Source: Delphinapterus leucas (lineage: Eukaryota; Chordata; Mammalia; Artiodactyla; Monodontidae). From it: a DNA stretch of 64,000 nt. The position numbers and the translations under genes are program-made. The notes beneath the pieces are model-generated. The model was given only the letters and a program-made list of their open reading frames with translations, made no database searches and had not been told where the DNA came from. This document shows, one piece after another, positions 31,327 through 42,274 of this stretch (position 1 is its first letter; each line of letters opens with the position of its first letter). The DNA is taken from contig NW_022098049.1 in the NCBI RefSeq assembly GCF_002288925.2, forward strand, positions 8,429,350-8,493,349, written 5' to 3'.

Positions 31327-33470
31327 GATGCTTTGGAATTGCTGAAGGTGCAGCCTGGTTGCTCCGTGCTGCTTACAGTAAAACGTGAGAGGAAAGGGAT
31401 AAACTACAGAAGAAACTGTTAAGCAAAAAGGAACCAGAGCTTGATGATTTGAGAGGCTCCCTTCCCATTTAAACGGGAAAGGATGCTAAAATTAGGAAAT
31501 TCACTGTTGGAAAAGAATACCCTGGAGAAATGACCAGTGTGGCTAGGGAATCTCTTTCCAAAGAGATTAGGTATGTGAATGATGAATCCAATAAATCTTC
31601 CCAGCAGAAGCCAGGAATAGAGATGAATAGGAATAGGGATCATTCAGGAAGGATCTGTGGAGGACCCTCTCATCTAATGGTGTGAATCTGGGTGACATAC
31701 ACAGGAGATCCATACGGCTTTTGAGAATGTTGTGTGAGCAGAAACGCTGCCAGCCTGGACTCAAAGGGACAGAGACTAGACAAAATGAAAGTTTGTCAGA
31801 CTCCTGAAATTCTATAGGCAGAAAACTGATACTGATTTTGATCACTATACAGTGAAGCCTGACAGTAGACAAGCCCGTCTTATAAACACAGAGATTCTAA
31901 TCCGCTTTTCAAAATCTCCAACATATGCCAAAGACCAAAATAATCAAACAAAAAGGAAACTGAAAGAAATGGAAATCATATCCTAGGAAAAAGTAACCTA
32001 CCCCTCTACACACACAACACCCCCAACTAGAATCAATAACCTGAGAGCTAAAAGATGATGTTGCTTCATGAAAAAAGAACAGAATGTTAGGGGAAAAAAG
32101 AAACAATCAAATACTTTTTTAAAAGCACTGGAGATATAAAAATCCAATAGCCAAAATTAAAATATCATTAGAAACATTGGAAAATAAGATTGAGAAAATT
32201 TCCCAGAAAATAAGCCAAGGGATAAGACACAGGAAGTGCATGAAAATCAGAGCATCATTCTCAGAGCATCATTCCATGAGGTACAGCATTCAATGAATAA
32301 GAGTTTAAAAAGACAAACAAGTGAGACAGAGAACCAAGAAAACAGGAAAGAGAAAATTAACAACAATAACCAAAAAAATACATTTTAATTTCCCAGTTTT
32401 GAAAACACAAGTCTCTGGTACAGTGTGTGACTAGCACTGAATGGGAAAAAAAGAAGCAAACATCAAGCGTATCATTAAAGATTTTCAGAATAGCAAAGAT
32501 AAAGAGATACTTAAATCTCCCAAACAAGTAAGACAAGTCACATATAAAGGGTCAAAAATTCACAAAGCAGCCATCTTCTTGACAATAATACTGTAAGTTA
32601 GGAAGAGAATAGCAATGTTTTCAATATTTTGAATAAAAATAAGTTCAATCTAGGATTCTCTACACAGTCATCCTAACAATCAAATGTGAAAGGAGCAAAA
32701 AGAAAATTTCAAGCGTGCAAAGATATAAAACTTTATTTACTATAACCTGTCTGTAGGAATATATTAGAGAAAATAATCAGCAATCTAAGGAAGTACACAA
32801 AGAAAGAAAAAGGCATATAATTTTGGCTCTAGGCTAGAAGGCAGTGTAGGGAAGTCCAATGATGACGGTCCAGAGAAATTGACAGATGACACAAGGCAGC
32901 AGAGTAATTAGACCCTATGGTAAATGATGGCTTAGAGATTGTTCTGAGGGCAAGAGAGGGCTAATCTTTTAGTCTGTGGAAATTATTAATATTTCCTGTG
33001 GAATATCACTAGGTGTGTAGAAGATGTGATGGAGCATTAGCTCCCAGGTAAAAGAAGGGTTGTCAAGAGAGGAGATATAATCATATGGCATTACTCAGCT
33101 CAGCAAAGAATAACATTTGTTCAGTCATTATTATGTAAATTCTGAAGGTTAAGTTAACGACTAATTGTGATATAGCTATCTACCGGGAGGTACTGGCGAG
33201 GGGAAATAAGAGGTTGTATCTATAGAAAAGCTTAGTTTTCCTTTCTCATAGCAGAGAGCCAAGAACTATTTTCTAAAAGAAATTTCAGCATATAATTTAG
33301 AAGTATATAGATAAATACTAGGGAACACAGTAATTGTTGAAGATGTAGTGTTGAAGGAGATAAACCAGGACTGACAGATTAACAGGGAAATTTTAGGACT
33401 GCTTGCTTATTTAAACCAGGGACAGGAGTGATCTCTTTATAAATTCATTAAAACAAAACACCTTGCCCAA
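31327..33470 (+). mobile_element. Old L1 or HAL1-like 5'/ORF1 region
   Basis: GGAATCTCTTTCCAAAGAGATTAG, AGAATGTTAGGGGAAAAAAGAAACAATC, GCACTGGAGATATAAAAATCCAATAGCC, CAGTCACATATAAAGGGTC-like and TTCAATCTAGGATTCTCTACACAGTC are ordered as in the 5' half of old L1 or HAL1 elements. A 14-bp imperfect tandem unit, CAGAGCATCATTCT/C, lies at 32248-32275. No frame is preserved. From 32850 on the match is weak. Confidence 0.6.
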
Positions 33471-34244
33471 ATATAAAATATTTCCCCTAATATGGACACA
33501 AAAGGCCATGCCACCATTACATCTTTTAATATCTGGCATATTTGGAAACTAGAGCTGACTAATTGTAGGTATTTTAAGTAAATCCAATTGAGTGACACTG
33601 AATTCTATCTATAAATAACTAGTTTTGTGTGTACATTTATATATGTGTAATATTTCACAAATCAAGCTGCAATACCTTTAGATTCTTCGTTAACAGTCAA
33701 GAAGAAGCAAAACTCCCTAGTCTTTCCCCTGGTACAGCATAGTAACCCAACATTTTGCATTTGAGGGATAAACTTTTATTACTACTGATTCCAGCTACGA
33801 AGAAAATCATAAACATCAATATGGTAGATGCACTCCTCCCTCAGGCTTGACACAATGGTAGAAGTAATTCTGTTATTTAAATCAAAATTTAATCATAATG
33901 GCGTGCTCTGCAAAGCAAACCCAATAAAAGGCAAAAATGGATTAAAAGAAAAGTAAATTGCAGGGAAAAAAATGCTAGGTAGCATTTTCCAATGCTTAAT
34001 TTTTCTCTACAAATATTAACTCTCAGTTTTGAAAATTCAATCCATTCTGGAAATAATTATATTCATTTAACTGGATAATTTTAAAATTTGCATATTCCAG
34101 AGAAGACTTAGGCTTTACATTTTTTCCCAATTGATGGGCTAGAAATAGTTGTGTACATTGTCTATTGTTTAACAAAAACTGAGGAGCATTAAAAATTTAA
34201 AACGAGTTCTTCTTTGGTAACAGATCAGGGTTCCTGATACAGGA
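33471..34244. other. Unassigned AT-rich DNA
   Basis: Nothing recognised. No open frame of note. Confidence 0.5.
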
Positions 34245-34330
34245 GTATAAATTTATTCAGCACGCATTTATGATGTATCTCCTGCGTGTCAGGCATGGTC
34301 CTATGTACTGGGGACACACACGTTTATTAT
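34245..34330 (-). mobile_element. L2 tail, reversed
   Basis: ATTTATTCAGCACGCATTTATGATGTATCTCCTGCGTGTCAGGCATGG is a reversed L2 3' terminus. Confidence 0.6.
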
Positions 34331-34529
34331 GGATGCCCAGCTGTTACTGTCCAAAGTCTTCTGCAAAATTTCCCTTGTTACAGCTTGTCAGTTATTGAAT
34401 TTTGCTAATTTCACAAAGCTGTGGATTAAGCGGAATAATAATTCAGGGTTTACCGGTAACATCTAACATCACATGAGCACAGCCAGCAGAATGGGACTTG
34501 CCTCTACAGCACACTGAGCAGTGAAAACC
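34331..34529. other. Unassigned linker
   Basis: No feature recognised between the L2 tail and the MIR. Confidence 0.5.
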
Positions 34530-34700
34530 ACCAGTAAGTCTGCACACTGGGTCAGGCTCGGTGATCAGCAAATTCATATTATTTTTAATCCTAACAGGTC
34601 CTTCTGGGATAGCTTCCATTAGCCCCATTTTATAGACATAAAAACTGAGGTTACAGAGTTTAACTCTCTTCGTGGACCCAGGATTTACATTTTTCCATTT
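34530..34700 (-). mobile_element. MIR SINE fragment
   Basis: TTTTTAATCCTAACAGGTCC, AGCCCCATTTTATAGACATAAAAACTGAGGTTACAGAG follow reversed MIR order. Confidence 0.75.
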
Positions 34701-34714
34701 CTCAGTCCCAGTTT

Positions 34715-34950
34715 GGCTCACTTCTACTTCTCCTTCAGTTTCATTTCAGTTCTCACTTCCTTGGGTATCTCTGCACTCTCTAAAAATTCATTATCACAGC
34801 ATACACAGCCTTTATGACAATTGCAGGTTTAATTGTCTCACTACCTGTCTGTGCTTTCTTGAAGGCAGGAACTATAAACATTTCGTTCACTCCTGCAATT
34901 CTTGTGCCTGGCACATGGCATTGAACAACAAATACTGAATGAACAAAGAA
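34715..34950 (+). mobile_element. L2 3' fragment
   Basis: TCTCACTACCTGTCTGTGCTTTCTTGAAGGCAGGAAC, CAATTCTTGTGCCTGGCACATGGC and AACAAATACTGAATGAAC are L2 3' motifs in order. Confidence 0.8.
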
Positions 34951-35097
34951 GTGTGCAAATAGATTCATATCTATGCAATTCCAAAACCGGTGCTTTAACT
35001 AGCAAACCCACTCGAATACCATTCTACTTTTAGTGACGATTACAGATGGCGTGAACTGTCTGCTTGAGAGGTAAACGTACGTTTGTTCATTTTCCCG

Positions 35098-35145
35098 TGT
35101 GAGTGTGTGCGTGTGCGAGTGTGTGTGTGTGTGTGAAGGTGTATA
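35098..35145 (+). repeat. (GT)n microsatellite
   Basis: GTGTGAGTGTGTGCGTGTGCG passes into (TG)n. Confidence 0.95.
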
Positions 35146-35454
35146 TTTGTATGTAGATAATTCTGAGTGTTATTATTGGGGCCAAATCTCTGCAGTTTAG
35201 TATCACAGAGGTGAAATTGTGGAAGCCAAGAAGAAACCATTTTCCCACCTAATTAGTCGCTTTACTCTAATAGCCTAAAGAATATAACTAATGTGTCTTT
35301 GCAGTAATTTAGAACAATGACTACAGCAATTCGTATTTATCTATAGTTATTTACTGAAAAACAAATGTCTACAAACTTTTCCACTTCCCCTTCCTTTAAC
35401 CCTTTCTTCATTCTTTTTTGACCCACTCTTTTCTTTTGTTTTTTTTTTTTTCTA
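35146..35454. other. Unassigned DNA ending in a T-rich tract
   Basis: The stretch ends in a pyrimidine tract (35397-35453, with a 14-T run) directly before TAG. See the candidate exon that follows. Confidence 0.5.
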
Positions 35455-35455
35455 G

Positions 35456-35610
35456 AGGAGTTGTATGGCTTTGGAGAAGGTCAACTTTTTGAGGTTTCTT
35501 CATCTATAAAATGGGGATAATGCCATCCAGCCCAAGAGGTAAGCGTTAAATAACCGAATGTATGCCAAGCACTCAGCTTGTGGTATCTTAAGTCATCTTC
35601 CTCATCCATC
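35456..35610 (+). mobile_element. MIR fragment with exon-like borders
   Basis: CTTTGGAGAAGGTCAAC and TTTCTTCATCTATAAAATGGGGATAATGCC are MIR. The first 83 bases (35456-35538) are preceded by a pyrimidine tract plus CTAG and followed by GAG|GTAAGC, a strong acceptor and donor pair. All three forward frames contain a stop inside these 83 bases, so any exon would be non-coding or a poison exon. Confidence 0.6.
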
Positions 35611-36341
35611 ACCAAATGTTGATTGAGGATTTATACGTACCAGGTACACTCCTAGAAGCTGGTTTCCCACAGATGAATATAAGGCATACTTTTGTCCCTG
35701 AGAATAGCAAATAATCCTTGGACAGAGATATGGTGAGTTTTCATTCGTCTTGTTTTGTTGTTTGTTTGTTTTCTTTTTCTTTTCTTTGGACTTATCTGGA
35801 AAACCAGAATCAAATAGCAATTTTGACTATAGATAAGTAGGAGTCTCTAAAAGAGTGATCTAGTTTTTAGCATCAAGATGTTTCTTGAGGTAAATTCTCT
35901 TCTCTGTGCAGAACAGCATGAATTCCTTTTCTCTTAGTTACAGGCAAAACCTTTCTATTGCCATGATGGGGTCCTTGTTCATGGTGGGGGGAGGAAGCAA
36001 AATAGAGATGCCCCATGAAACTTAGGATGGAAACCTTTCAATGGCACCTCAGCACTTTTAGAGGCCAAGGCCAAAGTTCAGCCAAGAAGAACACTACAAA
36101 CCAAGTGGTAAACCTGCTGTGCTTAACAAACTCACCTGTTGATTCCAACGTGTAGCACAGCATGACATAGACAGGTTAAATGGATATCCTAAAAACAAAA
36201 CACATAGTAACTTAGAAATCAAAGACTGGACTATAAATTTATTGGCTTAAATTGCTAAGTTTTTGTATATAAATACAATGTGATAGTCACTTTATTACAC
36301 CACAGAAATTATTCTCTCCCTGAAAATGTAGAAGAAATAGG
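35611..36341. other. Unassigned non-coding DNA
   Basis: Nothing recognised. The region leads up to the TA at which the mariner element is inserted. Confidence 0.5.
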
Positions 36342-36343
36342 TA

Positions 36344-37597
36344 TTGGGTTGGCCAAAAAGTTCGTTCCGTTTCTTCTGTAAGATGGCTCTAGTAGCACTT
36401 AGCTGTCTCTAACTTCACTGGAAACAATTTTGTTAGATTGCATGTGAGAGCTGTCATGTCAGCATGCATTTAAAAAAAAAGACATCAAAATAGGTGAATT
36501 TTTGTGTGGCCATTTTAATATTGAAGATGGAAGAAAAAAGCAACATTTTTGGCATATTATGCTTTATTATTTCAAGAAAGGTAAAAATGCACCTGAAACA
36601 CAAAAAAAGATTTGTGTGGTGTATGGAGAAGGTGCTGCGACTGATCGAACGTGTCAAAAGTGGTTTGCGAAGTTTTGTGCTGGAGATTTCTCGCTGGACG
36701 ATGCTCCACGGTGGGGTAGACAAGTTGAAGTTGATAGCGATTAAATCGAGACATTATAAGAACGATCAACATTATACAACATGGGAGATAGATGACATAC
36801 TCAAAATATCCAAATCAAGAGTTGAAAGTATTTGCACCAGCTTGGTTATGTGAATCGCTTTGATGTTTGGGTTCCACATAAGTTAAGCGGAAAAAACCTT
36901 CTTGACCGTATTTCCGCGTGTGATTCTCTACTTAAACATAATGAAAACGTTCCGTTTTTAAAACAAATTGTGATGGGTGATGAAAAGTTGATACTGTACA
37001 ATAATGTGGAACGGGAAAGATCGTGGGGCAAGCTAAATGAACCACCACCAACCACATCAAAGTCCAGTCTTCATCCAAAGAAGGTGATGTTGTGTATATG
37101 GTGGGATTGGAGGGGAGTCCTCTATTATGAGCTCTTTCCGGAAAACCAAACGATTAATTCCAACTAGTACTGCTCCCAGTTAGACCAGCTGAAAGCAGCA
37201 CTTGACGAAAAGCATCCAGAATTAGTCAACAGGAAATGCACAACCTTCCATCAGGATAACTCAAGACCGCATGTTTCATTGATGACTAGGCAAAAACTGT
37301 TACAGCTTGGCTGGGAAGCTCTGACTCATCCACCGTACTTCCATTTATTCTGGTCTTTACAAAATTTAATGGAAAAAATTTTAATTCCCTGGAAGACTAT
37401 AAAAGGCACCTGGAACAGTTCTTTGCTCAAAAAGACAAAAAGTTTGGGGAAGATGGAATTACGAAGTTGCCTGAAAAATGGCAGAAGGTAGTGGAACAAA
37501 AGGGGGAATACGTTGTGCAATAATGTTCTTGGTGAAAAATGAAAAATGTATCTTTTATTTTCACTTAAAAACGAAAAGCACTTTTTAGCCAACCCCT
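36344..37597 (+). mobile_element. Mariner transposon, nearly full length, inactive
   Basis: The element is about 1.25 kb, close to the usual 1.3 kb of a mariner. Imperfect terminal inverted repeats are visible: GGTTGGCCAAAAAGT at 36347-36361 against ACTTTTTAGCCAACC at 37580-37594 (one mismatch in 15 when inverted). A TA lies directly before the left end (36342-36343); the right-hand TA is not visible, so that junction has decayed. Between the ends lies a single transposase gene in broken frames. No other gene is present inside it. Confidence 0.93.
36490..37523 (+). pseudogene. Mariner transposase pseudogene
   Basis: In life this enzyme cuts and inserts the element at TA sites, using an N-terminal helix-turn-helix region and a C-terminal DD34D catalytic core. 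The remnant is spread over several frames: an N-terminal part (36502-36744) ended by TAA where a glutamine codon is expected, a short frameshifted linker (36745-36853), the core start (36832-37167) ended by TAG, and later pieces to 37523. The first catalytic aspartate is readable in GDEK (codon 36979-36981) and the second in QDNSRPH (37255-37257). Around 37337-37340 about eight codons are missing just after HPPY. That is the segment that carries the third catalytic aspartate in this family, so the enzyme would be dead even without the stops. Confidence 0.9.
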
Positions 37598-37704
37598 TGG
37601 TGTCAGCCAATTGAGGTTGAAAATCTTAGATCAGTTACTTCCTAGCCAGGAGAATGAAGCTAATTTTTAGGCTAGTAAGTCTGTGGTTTTCTTTTCACCT
37701 GGGA
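37598..37704. other. Linker after mariner
   Basis: Unrecognised. Confidence 0.5.
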
Positions 37705-37955
37705 GTGCTGTTAATAATATAGGCTCCAAAGTAAGACTGCATGAGTTTGAATATTAAATCTGTCAGTTATTAACTAGGCAACTATGTCAAGCTATTTAAT
37801 ATATTTTATTTTCTTCACCTTTAAAAATGAGAATATTAACAATGCTTAACTCACAGAACTGCTGTGAAGATAAGTTGATTCATACAGAGTCACTAGGAAA
37901 GTGCCCTGCACATAGTAAACACCCAATAATGTGAGCTGTTATAATTGCCAGTAAA
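37705..37955 (+). mobile_element. MIR SINE, near full length
   Basis: TAATATAGGCTCCAAAGTAAGACTGCATGAGTTTGAATATTAAATC, CTTCACCTTTAAAAATGAGAATATTAAC and GTGCCCTGCACATAGTAAACACCCAATAATG are MIR in order. Confidence 0.88.
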
Positions 37956-38924
37956 ATGGAAATAATAATACAGCTTCACATTATTTTCACTAGGATCGAG
38001 CAAAGTTGTGAATACTGAATTCCTTTTTAAACTTTAAGGTGCTAAGTGAATTTAAAGTGTTATCCCTTCCCTTATTATTATTTTTATACATTTAAGTGAT
38101 TAGAGCATCTCAACAGCTATTATCTTCCTTACTGATAATTTCTATAAAATGAGGGGGGTGTCCCACACGATTTCTAATTACCATTTTAGTGTTGACATCC
38201 CTCATATTTCAGTAGTCAAACAGCGCTGATTTGAAGAGCACATTTTAAGCATACTCTGAGATACGGCCTATGCTTTCCTTTTTGGAGTTTTCAAAAAATC
38301 TACCCATCTAAACTACTGCCACTACTTCGGGGGAAAATGTTAAGGTTTAATTAGCTAGCAGCATCAGAAAAAGTAGCACCTATGCTGAGAACATAAGCAG
38401 TGCAATAAATCATTCACTTCACCAGTTATTCATCCTTTAATTTCACTGAGTAAGTTGTACAGAAAAATCTATATGTGTATCATGTCTTGACCAAACAAGA
38501 GGTATCAGAGAAAGAAAGACGGGACATCAACAAGAGATGGAAAAAGTAACTATCTTAATACTGTACATACAAAAAATATTTATATTGTACTTTTAAGTGC
38601 TCTCTTCCACACTTCTAATTTCCTTAGGCTTGTTCTGTTTCCCTTTGCAATGCTTTCCAATGGTATTCCAGTATGAAATCTGTGAGAAATATTAGAAGAT
38701 TTATAAAGAGAGAATATTCTAACTTCCTCTACAATTATAGAAAAACAAAAGACATTACTCTGCACTAGTTGTGAAAAAGTGGTGGTTTGAAATATTTGCA
38801 ACATATAAGTATTGCACTTCAGTCCATTGTGGAGACTTATACGTAAAATCTTGTTCTCTCTGGTACTAAAAATGACCTTAGCAACACAGCATTGGCAAAA
38901 GGATAGGAAAATGAATAAAATGTA
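37956..38924. other. Unassigned AT-rich DNA
   Basis: Mostly unrecognised. A 133-codon antisense frame (38580-38981) has no domain and runs into the start of the L1 remnant, so I do not call it a gene. Confidence 0.5.
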
Positions 38925-40620
38925 GATTCCAGGTGTAGGCCCATGCATATATGGTCGGTTGATTGTTGACAGATTTTCCATGGTAAATCTTTGGAGAGAG
39001 GATATTCAATTTAATAAATGTTGCTAGTATGCCTGAATATCCATTTGCCAAAACAAACTGAACCCTGAGCTTACCTCATGCCATACGCAAAAATTAATTC
39101 ACAATAGATCCAGAGATCTAGATGTAAGAGCTAACACTATATAAGTTCTAGAAGAAAACACAGGAGAAAATCTTTGTAACCCTCGATTAGGCAAACACTT
39201 CTTAGTCAGGATGGGAAAAGCATGGGCCATAAAAGAAAAATTTGATAAATTAGACTTCATAAAAATGAAGCACTTTTGGACTTCCCTGGTGGCTCAGTGT
39301 TAAGAATCTGCCTGCCAATTCAGGGTACATGGGTTCAAGCCCTGGTCCAGGAAGATCCCACATGCTGCGGAGCAACTAAACCCGTGTGCCACAACTACTG
39401 AGCCTGTGCTCTAGCCCGTGAGCCACAACTACTGAGCTCACAAGCCACAACTACTGAAGCCCACATGCCTAGAGCCTGTGCTCCATAACAAGAGAAGCCA
39501 CCACAATGAGAAGCCCACGCACCGCAATGAAGAGTAGCCTCCACTCACCGCAACTAGAGAAAGCCCACGTGCAGCAACGAAGACCCAACGCAGCCAAAAA
39601 TAAATAAATAAATTAATTAATTTTTTTAAAAAAATGAAGCACTTTTGCTCTTCAGAAGAAACTGGTAAAATAATGAAAATATCAGACTGGGAGAACATAC
39701 TTGCCAAACATATATCTGGCAAAAGACTTGTTTCCAGAATATACAAAGATCTCACAAAACTCAACAATAAGAAAACAAATGAACCAATAAAGATATATGG
39801 ATGACAGATAAGCACATGAAAAAATGGTCAGTATTATCCATCCTTAAGACATGCAAATTAAAACTATAGTGAAATACCACTACCTACCCAATTGAATGGC
39901 TAGAATTTAAAAAAAGAACTAACAGTAATCAAGCATTGGTGAAGATGTGGAGTATTTGGAACTTTCATACGTTGCTAGTGAAAGTGCAAAAGTGTGCAGT
40001 CACTTTGGAAAACAGGCCAGCAATTTCCTATAAAGTTAAGCATACATTTATCATAAAACCTGGCGATCCCATGACTAATTTATTTCCCCAGAGAAATGAA
40101 AACAAATTCACATAGAGATCTTTACTCAAATGCTCATAGTAGCTTTATTCAAAACAGTGAAAAACTGGAAACAGCACAAATGACTATCAAGTAGTGAACA
40201 GATAAGCAAAATGCAGTATATCGTAAAATGGAATACTACTCAACAACATAAAGTAACAGATTACTAATATACTTCACAGCATGAATTAATCCCAAAGTAT
40301 TATGCTAAGTGACTGTAGCCAGACACAAAGTATTATGTGTTACATATTCCATTTATATGAAATTCTAGAAAAGGTAAAACTATACTCGTAGAAAGCAGAT
40401 TACTACTTGCCAGGGGTCAAGTGTAAAGAAGGGGAATTCATTGGAAAAGAGCATGAAAATTGGTGGGGTGGGGGGGTAAAGAAAATATTCTATATCATAA
40501 TTGTGGTGGCAGTTACACTCATATATATATATTTGTCAAAACTCACCTATTAGAGCTTTTAAAATTGATGAATTTTATTGTATGTAAATTATGCCTCAAT
40601 AAACCAATTAATTTAAAAAA
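38925..40620 (+). mobile_element. L1 3' half (old), split by a SINE
   Basis: Ordered L1 motifs: CATGCATATATGGTCGGTTGATTGTTGACAG, TTCTAGAAGAAAACACAGGAGAAAATC, and after the SINE AAACTATAGTGAAATACCAC, GTGAAAAACTGGAAACAGCAC, ATTCCATTTATATGAAATTCTAG and TATTGTATGTAAATTATGCCTCAATAAACC. It is the end of ORF2 plus the 3' UTR, with no intact frame. Confidence 0.88.
39279..39629 (+). mobile_element. CHR-type SINE, long form, three middle units
   Basis: The longest copy in the window. It carries three GCCACAACTACTGA units instead of the two seen elsewhere, then the full long-form tail. A perfect 18-bp target-site duplication, AAAAATGAAGCACTTTTG, lies at 39261-39278 and 39630-39647, so it sits cleanly in the L1. 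The 125-codon antisense frame is a shadow. Confidence 0.97.
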
Positions 40621-41044
40621 ATCTGTCTTTGTAAGGGTCTCTTGTACAAAGAATTTGTGTAAGACTGCAAATTTCATAGTGTTGTTATTTCCCATAAAAT
40701 GTAACCTATAACCCATAAAAGTTTGAAATTTCAATTGGTTGTCTTAGCTCTTGCAGTAAGTAATAATATTTAAATTGGAATATTTGGTTTCTGAGAATAA
40801 TAAGTACTTAAGGGATTACTTGGTTAAACTAGAGGCAGAGTTTAGTAATTCCTTCTTCTTTGCCTGGACTTGAGTGCACAGTCTTGGACTAATCATGATC
40901 CTTGGGTCATGGCCCCCTCTCATTTTTGGTCCACGTGTACCATCTGGTCCCCTTTTATTTAGATATGTATTTGTTTAATTGTTTTACTATGGCCTACCAT
41001 GGACACAGAAACTAGTACACTGATTAACATTTACATCTACTTAT
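40621..41044. other. Unassigned non-coding DNA
   Basis: Nothing recognised. Confidence 0.5.
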
Positions 41045-41525
41045 TTGATCCTCTCCCATTCTAAACCCCTGCCTCAACTAATCCAATGCAAACACCGCTA
41101 TTCAAAATCTTGTACTGATCATTCCCTTGTTTTTGAAAACAAAATTATCATATTTATTTGTATTTCTAAAAATTTATTGCTTTGCTTTATTTGGTTCATG
41201 AAAAGAATATTACAGTGTTTGCCATTTTTGCAGTTTATTTTGTACTCAATATTATATTTCTAAGTATAATATGTTTTTACTGAATATTATACTAGGAATC
41301 ATTCATATTATGTACCTCTGTAGTAGATTCATTTAGACTTCATAATATTTCATTTTATTATTGAACCAAAATGGCCATGTAGAATATATCTTCTCGACCT
41401 TGTAAATGAGTCCTTATAAATAGTCCTGCGTATATGCATGAGTTCCTCATGGATGTGTACCTAGGAGGGTAATGTCTCAACCATAGAACACATTGGTAGC
41501 TTACCAAATAATGTCATCTATTTTC
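41045..41525 (-). mobile_element. L1 3' UTR fragment (old), reversed
   Basis: The reversed order of an old L1 3' UTR can be made out, ending with GATGTGTACCTAGGAGGGTAATGTCTC, the counterpart of the well-known TACCTAGGAGTGGAATTG motif. Diverged. Confidence 0.55.
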
Positions 41526-41714
41526 CACATGTAGATGTGTTTTTTATGTATATGTGGGGAGGAAGGTGATCTCCATGTCTTATTCCTCCACCATGTTGAA
41601 GGTCCTCCAATTTCCTCATTTTTTAAATTATGGAGCATCACCAAAATACATGGACTACACTTGAAGATTCATTTGGGCAACATTACTAGAGCTAAAATAA
41701 ACCAAAAACAATCA
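41526..41714. other. Unassigned linker
   Basis: Unrecognised. Confidence 0.5.
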
Positions 41715-41885
41715 CTATACCATAGAAGCAGCATGATGTGTGAGAGGTAGAATTTGAACTCAGGAGAATAAATGCTTAGCTGGGAATCTCTATCACACAC
41801 TTGTTGTGGGACCCTGGGCCGGTCACTTGGCCTCCTCCAAACCAAACCTTGATTTCATCATTTGCAAACATGACTATAATAATCA
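41715..41885 (+). mobile_element. MIR SINE fragment
   Basis: GAATTTGAACTCAGG, CTTGTTGTGGGACCCTGGGCCGGTCACTTGGCCTCC and TTGATTTCATCATTTGCAAACATG follow MIR order. Confidence 0.8.
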
Positions 41886-41934
41886 TTGTCTTATGTGGTC
41901 GGTTGCAAAACTGACTGCAGTTTTCCACCTCTCT

Positions 41935-42274
41935 CTGTATTCATACTTTTTTCTTTTAATGTGACTTTTCTAGCACTTCTAATTAAGAAGTGGAGTCTAT
42001 CTCTTTGGCTTTGGATTCAGAGTAGCCTTATGACTGGCTTTGGCCAACAGAACACAGGGAGATACACTTTGTGCCATTTCTAAGCCCAAACCTCAAGAGA
42101 CCCTGCATATTTCTACTTAACCTCCTAGAACTCTGATGCCACTATGGGAACAAAGCTGGGCTACCCTGCTGGATGTTGAGAAGCAAGTGTCCCTGTCACC
42201 CTAGCAGTTGATGGTCACCCCCGTCATTCCACCAGCTGACAGCGAGATATCTCGCAGATTTATGGGTGAGTCCA
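41935..42274 (+). mobile_element. Probable ancient LTR (MLT-like), first part
   Basis: GACTGGCTTTGGCCAACAGAACACAGGGAG, AAGCTGGGCTACCCTGCTGG and ACCAGCTGACAGCGAGATATC follow the body of an old LTR-like repeat. A reversed relative then begins at 42275. The forward copy seems to resume at about 42960. Confidence 0.5.

Noticed and set aside
36344..37597. Functional transposase or a SETMAR-like domesticated gene
   Set aside because: Frames are broken by stops and shifts, the catalytic segment is incomplete, and no SET domain or upstream exon is present.
38580..38981. 133-codon antisense frame
   Set aside because: It starts within the beginning of an L1 remnant, reads against that element, and has no domain or paralogue that I recognise.
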